This document shows positions 56,246 to 64,000 of a stretch of DNA of 64,000 nucleotides, piece after piece; position 1 is the stretch's first letter; every line of letters begins with the position of its first letter. The translations under genes were made by a program, and so were the position numbers. Source of the stretch: Oncomelania hupensis (lineage: Eukaryota; Mollusca; Gastropoda; Littorinimorpha; Pomatiopsidae); contig CM072522.1 of NCBI GenBank assembly GCA_036898135.1, positions 14,660,399 through 14,724,398 on the forward strand, in the 5' to 3' direction. The notes below the pieces were generated by a model that saw nothing but the letters and a program-made list of their open reading frames with translations, was not told the DNA's origin and searched no databases.

Positions 56246-58826
56246 CTTTGAAAGAAAGCATTGGTGAAATACACAATGAAGACGATGCCTGAATTTGGGG
56301 GGAGGGAAGGATAGGGGAGGGGGGGGGAAGGAATGTTCTCATGGACCCACACTCTATTTACCAGTTTCACTAACTGCTCAAGGCTGAACATGCACCCAAT
56401 ACTTAGGATATAAAATTCATGTCACCCAGCAAATCGCACACTTGCACAACACAAACAAATAAACCACCCTTGCTGGTGGAAAGCGAATTTAAAGATTGAA
56501 ACTACAAGGGCAAATCATGTAGCCTATACAACTATTCTGCAAAATGTATGCAAGGATCTAGGACTATGTTCAATTTAGGCTGCCAAACTAGTATTTCTCT
56601 TTGGCAATTAGATTTAACACAATTTCACAACTGGCTGCAAGTCCTGGGCTTGACCTTGATTTTGGGGCAAAGCCTCGAACTGATAAAGTGAGCAAAACAA
56701 CGAGGAATATCTTTTAACTGTTATCAACTGCTCCTGCACACCGAGTACATGTTTTTCGAAGTATGCAGGATCCCAAAATCATCATCATCGTGCTCTTATA
56801 CATAATTATTATAACTATGCCTTCATTAGCAAAGTTGCACTATTGTGTAAACAAAAAAGAGAGAAAAAAAAAAAGCCTACCCAAACCTCTCGGCCATCTC
56901 TCTAGCGCGGTCTTCAGACACTCGCCTCTGGTCCTCCAAATCTGACTTGTTTCCACACAAGACCACGTCAGGATTTTCACAGTAGGCGTGAGTCTGAAGC
57001 TGTGTCAGCCAGTTCCGTGTGTTGAGAAACGACTGTTCGCTGGTTAGGTCAAACAGCAGTAGGAATCCCATGGCATCACGGAAAAATGCTGTCGTCAAAC
57101 TACGAAACCTGGAGAAGAAAAACGTGTTAAATTACACACCATTAAATCACATACAGATACAGACGTAACATAAACAATTGCACTTTACCAATTAATCACG
57201 ATACGTACACGGCAGCCCATCTATCATGCAAAATACATTAAACATATCCACAACCACCAATATAAATAAACTATTTTGATGTTTGTACTAAGTTGATTAA
57301 AGGGACTGTTATTTCACTGACCAGACCAAAGAACTGCTCAAAGTGCTAGATATAGCACAATAGGTTACTAGAATTAGAACCCATGTTATTCAAGTAAAAG
57401 CTCAAAACGATCCCAGATCCCAACGGTTTTGGGGAAAAAACATCATTGAAATTTGATTGTACATATACACAACCGTCAAATAAAAACTTGCACACTAGGG
57501 ATTTTGGAAGTCGAAAATTTGATAAATGTAAAAGTTGCGCCAAACGTCAAAAAATTTTAAGAGCAAAATGTATTTCAGATCCTAATAAAAAATGTCCTCT
57601 CTAGGACGCCGGTATTACTATTGTCATGGTAAATGTTTTATAAGTACCGAGATCGGCGGTTCTTTAAAGCAGGGGTTAAACACTCTTGTTTACATCTCAT
57701 GGGGTCCAGAAAAATGCAATTAACTTTTTGTATCTGTCTACAAATTCAAAATGCTTTAGAGCATGTTAATGTGAATTCAGTTCGCTGCCCAGATGCATAA
57801 TATATGATAGGCTTTCTGTGCAATCACTGGATGAGAACTGCCTGCTCCTGAACCTACCCTTAGACTTCAGAAATGCACACAACAGAACGAATGTTGCCCA
57901 TAAATAATACCTTCTGGGGAGGGCTCACATGATCGGTTTCACTTTGTGCATGTAATTTACACCGTCCTTGAAAGCAACCTCTCTATTTGGACACAAAATA
58001 AGTTTGGTGGAAATGAGAGGATGCTTTCAAGGACTGTGTAAATTGCATGCACAGAAGTAAAACCGATTATGCATGCAAGCCCTCCAAAAAAGCATAATTT
58101 ATGGGTGACATTCGGTCTTTTGTGTGCATTTCTTAGATCAATATGGGTTAGGTTCAGAATAGGCAGTTCTCGTCCAGTGAATGCACAGAAAATCTACCGT
58201 ATATTATATGTCTGGACAGCAAATTGAAACCAAATTAAAATGCTTTAAAGCATTTTGAATTTTCAAAACGGTGCGACAAGTTAATTACGGTGGGTTTTTT
58301 TTCTGTACCCCATGAGTTGTAAACAAAAGTGTCTGACCCCTGCCTTAAAGAACCGTCGATCTCAGTACTTAAAAAAATCATTTACCATGCCAGCGGTGAA
58401 ATGGGCAGCCTAGAGAGGACATTTCCCCGTCAGGATCTGAAATCCGTTTTCATCTCAAAATTATTTTGAGTGTTTGGCGCAACTTTTAAATTAATCACAT
58501 TTTCTACCTTCTCCAAAATCCCTAGTTAGTAAGTTTTTATTTACCGATAGTGTACTTTTCCAGTAATAAGGAACTGTGCCCTTTTTAAAACTGAATATTT
58601 TCAACGACTGCATAATACTTTAAAAAAAAACTGTTCCCACATCCTAAACATTAACAAAATATTCAATCATCGCTGATTTTATTTTTCCTCCAATGAGGAA
58701 CTGTGTACTTTTTAAATCAGACCAATGGGACAATTTGTACCTTTCTTGGCCAGCAGTATCCCACAACTGAAGATGGACTCGTTGACTGCGACCCATTGAA
58801 CCATCGGGGCCCGGGACTCTGTGCAC
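56038..58826 (-). CDS. RAB27: Rab27 small GTPase, last three exons
   Basis: Exons 58826-58741, 57108-56881 and 56245-56038 join in frame on the minus strand (GT-AG introns) to about 173 codons. Seen: [20 protein letters not shown] with G3 WDTAGQE, then [18 protein letters not shown]4 NKSD in [16 protein letters not shown]5 in [13 protein letters not shown], and RMERCVDKS before a variable tail ending NCPC. Known: [20 protein letters not shown] and RMERCVDKS are diagnostic of Rab27, and the CxC end is geranylgeranylated. Rab27 proteins dock secretory and lysosome-related vesicles through Slp/Slac2/Munc13-4 effectors. The P-loop/switch I exon(s) lie beyond 58826 and were not found within the window. 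No inactivating change was seen. Confidence 0.93.
56881..57108 (-). CDS. RAB27: Rab27 middle exon
   Basis: Acceptor TTCTCCAG before 57108, donor GTAGGC after 56881. Codes [60 protein letters not shown] and [16 protein letters not shown]. Contains the G4 box and Rab family motifs. Confidence 0.94.
57109..58740 (-). other. Rab27 intron filled by a large palindrome
   Basis: About two thirds of the intron is the inverted repeat at 57478-58545. Just outside it, a GAGGAACTGTG.ACTTTTTAAA-like word at about 58568-58592 recurs at about 58694-58716 next to the exon. Confidence 0.7.
57478..58545. mobile_element. Palindromic (foldback) element, about 1.07 kb
   Basis: The left arm (57478 to about 57985) is an imperfect reverse complement of the right arm (about 58015 to 58545). 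Paired blocks include AAATAAAAACTTGC with its complement at 58531-58544, CACTAGGGATTTTGG with 58513-58526, CAGGGGTTAAACAC with 58331-58346 and CCTTGAAAGCA with 58024-58034. The loop is only about 30 bp. No coding frame. The near-absence of a spacer marks a foldback or MITE-like element. Confidence 0.8.
58741..58826 (-). CDS. RAB27: Rab27 exon with the G3 box
   Basis: Acceptor ATTTCACAG before 58826, donor GTACAA after 58741, phase 0 in and 2 out. Codes [20 protein letters not shown] followed by LWDTAGQER. The extended GPDG loop before [11 protein letters not shown] is a Rab27 feature. Confidence 0.93.
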
Positions 58827-60205
58827 CTGTGAAATCAATACAATACAATAAATACAACACAATACAACGCAGCAGAATATTTATTTTATATTTTATTTTA
58901 TTTTATCGTTCTTAAAAAGCGCTTTTTATAACTCAAGAGCCCCCACGGTCTCGGCTCCGCATGCAGGGGGTGGACTCCAGCCAGTTTCTCTCTGACTGGG
59001 GAGAACCAAGCTTGTCCACTCCTTTCTCTTCTCTTTATTCTAATTTTCTGCCTTTCTAGTCCCAGAAACTCTATTCCTTTCATCATTAAATTCTCTACAC
59101 AACTTCTGCAGCTTTGCCTTTTCTTTCTTCTGACTCCCTGGATCTTTCTGTCTTCCATTTCACCAACAATCCTTCTTCCTCGTCTTATCCACTTTCGCTG
59201 CGGTCTTCTTTAGCCCCTCTGTGTTTGCCATGCAGGCCTCAGGGCAACCCGTGTTAGGGGAGAGTGAGATCCTGGAGGTCGAGGTCACTGAAGGACTGCG
59301 GTTCTTCGAACCAACACACCTCTTCGGCTGGGACTTCTTGACGGGAGGCTGGCGTGGGCCACGTCAGTCAAGCGGCTGGTCGTGTATTGCCCTAGTGTCA
59401 CAGAAGGCTATTTAGACCCTGCACTAAGACTTCTCATCTTAAATAGTTCAGCCTGCTGTAGCCTTTGTAAATTAAAGTCAATGCCAAGCAGACAACGCAA
59501 GTCAGTTGTGTGCTAAGCATGTGTACGCTAACGCTGGCTCAGTTAGGCAGTGACCTCATTCAGCTGACGTAGGGCCAGAGACACCCGGTAGAGGCGCCAC
59601 TTGTAGTGCTAGTTTTCGTGGGATTTTACTGACTACTACACTAGGTAGTCATTCTGTGCCTAACTCTCACACAAGGAACGAACTATTCGAAGTGAATTTG
59701 GACACTTAAGTTAGAATAGAGTGTTTAAAGAATTATGTATAGAGTAGAGGAAATAAATGTGTGATATTTACTGTTAACAAGTGGCTGGACTACCTATGTT
59801 TCATAGCCATGCAAGAGCTAGTGTGTCAGTGAAGCTATTACACTTTTCTCCCTATCTCTGTAACCCCATCCTAACACAGACAGAGCTAAACGTATAACTG
59901 TATTAAGATTAGTCATAGGGTGATTACACTAGCCGATCCCTGCAGACAAAGACGAGTGGGTAATAGCATTCCATTGTGCAGAGCCCAGTAACAATAGACC
60001 CACCGTCACACCTAGCTCTGCTAGAAAGCTGGGGCTGATGGGTCAAACCTGAGCAAGACCGTAGTGGCAGTGCGGACTTGTTTGCGTGTATATCCCCTCT
60101 GTAAACCTGGTGCGTTTCCTTGCTGGATTTTACCGCTTGGACGCATACCCTTGTTGGACTCCGTGGTGGGTGTGGAGCAGGGGGGACGAATAAACAATTC
60201 AAAAC
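58827..60205. other. Rab27 upstream intron or LINE leader, no gene seen
   Basis: AATAC-type repeats at 58840-58870, a SINE-end-like AAAGCGCTTTTTATAAC at about 58916, a pyrimidine-rich stretch at 59010-59215 and GC-richer DNA from 59220. The part from about 59930 is likely 5' UTR of the Jockey-like element that follows. Confidence 0.4.
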
Positions 60206-61087
60206 ATGGCATCCACAACAAAAAGAAACAACCTTGGGTGGAGCAAGACAGTGATAGTGGAACGAATCACGGAAGGAGGCGTTTGAGTCGGGTGTGGAGG
60301 GTGGTGGTGCTCTTTTTTTGGTGGTGGTGGAGAAAGATCCTGATCGACCGTTGGCCAAGCTGTCCCCGATCGCTATCAGCAGAGGGTTTCTGGCGATTTC
60401 CAGTAACGGGTTTAAAGAAATAAAAAAGATGAGATCTGGTGGAGTGCCTGACAAAAAGAGCATCGGATGCGCTTCTGAGAAGGGACGGTGGGCCGGTTGT
60501 TTATGGACCGAGACATCAAGGTTTCGGTCCATACGACACTGAACTCCTCCAAGGGAGTTGTACGCTGTCCGGATCTGCAAGACATGTCTGAGATGGAGGT
60601 CCGAGACGAGATTGCCAGTCAGGGTGTAACTGCTGTGCACAGGGTGTTGGTCACGAAGAGAACGTCACATGTCCCTACTAACACTTTGTTCTTGACTTTT
60701 GCTATGGCCAAGTTGCTGGAGTCAATAAGAGTTGGCTATCTGAGAGTGAAGGTGACTCCTTTCACCCCCTCTCCCCTACGATGTTTTCGTTGCCAGAAGT
60801 TCGGATGCAGTAGCAAAGCATGCAAAGGAAATGAAACGTGTCAAAATTGTGGCAAAGAGAAGCATGGGGGAAGCTGCAAGGATGTGTTAACTGTGAAGGG
60901 AAACACCCGTCAAGTTCCAAAGAATGCCCAAAGTGGAAATTTTAACTTGAAATCCAAAAACATTCGAGTCACAGATGGATGCTCGTTCCCCGATGCAAAG
61001 AGGAAGGCTATGGGCCAGATGCCGAGTTCCTTCACCAGATCCTTTGCGGAGGTGACGACGTCCACGCCCTCTTTGTCAGGACGATAA
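60206..61087 (+). pseudogene. Jockey-like ORF1 (gag), frameshifted
   Basis: The start MASTTKRNNLGWSKTVIVER at 60206 meets a stop. A second frame (about 60310-60480) gives EKDPDRPLAKLSPIAISRGF. The main frame (60488-61087) gives MDRDIKVSVHTTLNSSKGVV, RCPDLQDMSEMEVRDEIASQ and TNTLFLTFAMAKLLESIRVG, then knuckle 1 (CFRCQKFGCSSKAC) and knuckle 2 (CQNCGKEKHGGSC). Knuckle 1 has Cys where the family has His. A third knuckle (CVNCEGKHPSSSKEC) is present but only after a frame change near 60885. RNA binding would be the role in an active copy. Confidence 0.8.
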
Positions 61088-62049
61088 AAATCAGGTCCGA
61101 TGGTTGAAATGATGGGGTAAATAATGATGACGATGGAAAACACGAACAAAAGAATAGCGAAACTGGAACAAGCCATTAAATCAATTGGTAAGATGGGCTC
61201 TTTTACGCCAGCACCACAAGAGATCTCAGCCCGTGCGTCGACGACTGCACAGAAAGCCGTCACAAGACCCGCTGCAACTACCGCGGCTGCTTCACCTGCG
61301 GGGTTTAGCGATCGGGCGACCAAGTTGTTGGTGTCCCAACAGAGAGATGCTAAGAGTTGGAAGAAGAAAATGCTAGGAGCGGCGAGGAGGGAGATGAGCG
61401 GGGAGGGAGGGGGAAGGGATGGCCGCTGCAGCCAGGCCACCCTCTTCCCAGAAGGGAAGCGCTGGGAATAGAGGGAGCAGGGAGATGGGAAGTAAATCAG
61501 ATGGAGCGGCACTTGCGTTCAACAGGTCGCTCTCTAAATCTCCGACCAGGCGCACCAGTGGCGGGGTAGGGGAGAAGCCACCTATTAGATCAAAATCTGG
61601 GGAGAGTAAAGTATTCCCAAAACATCTAATAAAAGCAGTTCTCCGAAGATCTTTTGGTTTGAACAATGATACATCCCTGGTTTGAAGAAGAATGCAAGAC
61701 TCTTCATCACCAAAGAAAGCAAGCCCAACGACGTTTCTTCTAAAATCCTACTGCCGAAAATAAACTTAATCACCAGAAGCTGCGAGCCAAAACAAGGTAT
61801 CTCTTTAGACAAAAAAGACGCCAATCCTGTAAAACCTGTTCCAAACTTCGTTACAAAATCTCTCCCAAAACAGTCTGGAAAATAATTTAAAAAAAAATTA
61901 AAGGGAAAACTCCAAAGCTGTGACCAAGGTCTGAAGAAAAAAGAAAAGACAGACTATCACTGACAAAAAGCAGGTGGCTGATTTGTGGGCCTCGACCATA
62001 CATCACAATTCGTCATCTGCTAATTACTCCCGAAAATTCAAAAAATATT

Positions 62050-63250
62050 AAAGTTAAAAAAGAACGAGAATCTTGCGTTTTTGGATCCGATAATTCTGAA
62101 ACTTATAACCTTCCTTTCTCTATGAAAGAATTGACAGATTCCATTCTAAAATCCAATAATTCTGCTTCCGGCCCTGATGATATCAGTTAATTTCGCACCT
62201 GCCTAAAGATTCCCTCCAAGTTCTCCTCGCTGTGTTTAATTAATCATATCTGGTCTTCTGGTTCCTTTCCCTCATCTTGGCGGGAAGCAGTTGTTGTTCC
62301 AATCCCTAAACCGGGTAAGGATCACTCTGATCCTAACAATTACAGGCCTATTTGCCCTTACAAGCTGTTTGTGCGAAACAATGGAGAGAATGATCTATGA
62401 GCGTTTGATGTGGCAGTTAGAATCCATCAACGCTCTTGATATCTCTCAATGTGGTTTTCGTAAAAATAGGAACACTTCAGATCATCTCGTCCGTTTTGAT
62501 TCGTTCGTCCGAGACGCGTTGGTTAACGGTGAACAGGTGGTTTCCGTGTAGTTTGATCTAGAAAAGGTGTATGACACGACTTGGAAGTTTTGGATTCTAA
62601 ATGGTCTATAACTCTGGGTTTCCGTGGACATTTACCCATTTTTATCGATAATTTCTTAACTGATAGTAAGTTTAAGATCCGACTTGGTTCCACTTTGTCA
62701 GATCCTTTTGAACAGGAGATGGGTGTGCCTCTGGATAGCATTCTTTCTCCTGTTTTGTTTAACATCAAGATCAACAACACAGTGAAAACGTTAAAACTGG
62801 CATCGATAAATCCCTGTTCGTTGATAATTTGTCTATTTCTGATAAGGGTAAAACCTCGGTATGGGTGAAGCGTCAACTTTAGCTTTGCATAGATAAAATT
62901 CAGGGGTGGGTAGAAGAAAACGGTTTCCAATTTTTGCTTTCTAAAACCAAATGCATTCATTTTCATCGCAAACAGAACCAGGTTTTGAACCTTTCTCTCC
63001 ATGTTTATGGCCAACGCCTCAAAGTCTCTAAACAAGTTAAATTTGTGGCTATTATTTTTGACAGCAAACTTACTTTTCTACCGCATATTAAATACCTGAG
63101 GGAAAAGCCAAAAAGGTCTTAATATTTTAACAGTTATCAGCCACACAGACTGTGGAGCAAACTGTGCTCCTCCTCTATCGTTCTCTGATACGCTCTAAAT
63201 TGGATTGTGGTAGCATCGTATATGGTTCCGCTAGGAAAGCCATTTGAAAG
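62050..63250 (+). pseudogene. Jockey-like reverse transcriptase, broken
   Basis: Fragments appear in order: WREAVVVPIPKPGKDHSDPN, LTSCLCETMERMIYERLMWQ, ISQCGFRKNRNTSDHLVRFD, a stop, FDLEKVYDTTWK, then GVPLDSILSPVLFNIKINN and FVDNLSISDKG. Jockey RTs have GVPQGS and FVDD at the last two places, so the Gly and one catalytic Asp are changed (GVPLDS, FVDN). At least three frame changes and several stops make it dead. Confidence 0.8.
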
Positions 63251-63659
63251 CCTTGGATCCAATCCATCATCAAGCGTTTCGCACTTCCCCGAAAGAAAAT
63301 CTTTACGCTGAGGCTGGCGAACCTCCCTTGGAGATCCGTAGGCTTCAACTCGCCATGAACTATTTTCTAAAACTTAAAGCTAATCCTGAAAATCCTGCTT
63401 ACGACTGTGTCATAAACCCGTTATTTACACTTTAAGTACTCCAACAAACCGACAGAAGTTCCTCCTTTTGGTATCAGAATACGTCCTCAAGTTAATACTG
63501 CAGGCATAGATATTGCCTCTGTTAAAGATGACCAATTGCTAACTTCTCACCTTGGAGACTGATCAACCCCATTATCAACTTCAATCTTATATCCTTCAAA
63601 AAGAACGAAACTTCCGAAGCTGTTTATAAGCAACTTTACCTAGAACAGTGTTCATCGTA

Positions 63660-64000
63660 TAAAGGATATGAAAACCTTTTTATGGACGGGTCGAAAAAGG
63701 AGACGCAGTTGCTGCAGCGTCGGTCTCTGGGAAACACCTCAACCCGCCTTTGCAACAGCGTATACATGATTTTTGTTTTGTTTATATAGCTGAGCTCAAG
63801 GCAATTTATTTAGCTCTAAAATATATTTATCACTCCAAAAGATTCTCATTTTTAATCATGTTCGATTCACTGTCAGCACTTCAGTCTCTTTCCACGAGAA
63901 AGATATCGCACCCTTTTCGGGCAGAGATCCATGATCACCACACACAACTTGTTTCTGAGGGTAAAAAGATAGTTTTCATGTGGGTACCCACAATATGTGG
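63660..64000 (+). pseudogene. LINE RNase H start, truncated by the window
   Basis: GYENLFMDGSKKE matches the first catalytic block (DGS) of LINE RNase H domains. Downstream, in shifting frames, come AELKAIYLALKYI-like and FDSLSALQSL-like blocks (about 63790-63890), the expected second and third blocks. The end is outside the window. Confidence 0.65.

Larger units (their letters stand above)
60206..64000 (+). mobile_element. Jockey-like LINE, decayed and internally deleted, cut by the window edge
   Basis: In order on the plus strand: ORF1 (gag with zinc knuckles), a short spacer, reverse transcriptase fragments, and an RNase H start near 63680 (LFMDGSKKE). An APE endonuclease, which should lie between ORF1 and RT, is not recognisable in the ~570 bp between them. 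Many stops and frameshifts. Full-length elements of this clade are usually 4-5 kb; the 3' end is beyond the window. Confidence 0.8.

Noticed and set aside
58898..59158. Upstream Rab27 exon on the minus strand
   Set aside because: The frame lacks the P-loop (GxxxxGKT/S) and switch I; it is a basic low-complexity frame from a pyrimidine-rich stretch.
59397..59841. Solo LTR (TGTCAC...TTACA, with an AATAAA inside)
   Set aside because: TG...CA ends can be chosen freely here; no 4-6 bp target duplication, primer-binding site or second copy in the window was found.
59924..60640. 238-codon minus-strand gene
   Set aside because: It is the antisense shadow of the Jockey-like 5' UTR and ORF1; no domain or splice signal supports it.
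60910..61512. 200-codon minus-strand membrane protein
   Set aside because: Antisense of the LINE ORF1 end; hydrophobicity comes from the complementary charged codons.

Overview
The window is eukaryotic nuclear DNA. It holds spliced genes with GT-AG introns, a high load of retroelements and DNA transposons, long AT-rich spacers and many microsatellites. The type of repeats (tRNA-headed SINEs, non-LTR elements with short tandem 3' tails, a DIRS element, pogo/Tigger, a THAP-bearing foldback) and the animal genes fit a marine invertebrate, probably a mollusc. That taxon is an inference; no single sequence proves it.

Two host genes can be supported. (1) The plus strand at 2931-25380 carries the last 11 exons of a type I membrane receptor: four fibronectin type III domains, each split over two exons, then a transmembrane exon and a cytoplasmic tail of about 150 residues. 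The architecture suggests an IgSF/FN3 receptor of the DCC/neogenin/protogenin/IGDCC kind, whose Ig part would lie left of the window. (2) The minus strand at 56038-58826 carries the last three exons of a Rab27 small GTPase, with the G3, G4 and G5 motifs and a prenylatable CPC end; its first exon or exons lie right of the window. The two genes are convergent and separated by about 29 kb of repeat-rich DNA.

Layout: 1-2.8 kb, a pogo/Tigger deletion derivative and a three-layer nest of retroelements. 2.9-26.4 kb, the FN3 receptor, whose introns hold a 1.9 kb foldback element with a THAP remnant (5.6-7.5 kb), two tRNA-derived SINEs, a CR1/Rex-like LINE end, a 4.5 kb DIRS-like retrotransposon with inverted ends (17.9-22.4 kb), another LINE fragment and a 229 bp GA tract. 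26.5-55 kb, intergenic, with minisatellites, two copies of an RTE-like LINE and most copies of an abundant retroelement called family A here. 56-58.8 kb, Rab27, with a palindrome of about 1.07 kb in an intron. 60.2-64 kb, a decayed Jockey-like LINE running off the right edge.

The most unusual item is family A. It has at least 12 copies, many with exact 10-13 bp target-site duplications, a fixed 5' end with a TATAAATAG box, and short tandem 3' tails. Copies differ in age and serve as landing sites for other elements. It has no recognisable tRNA promoter and no known protein. Copy numbers, boundaries and duplications were read by eye; no alignment or database search was run.
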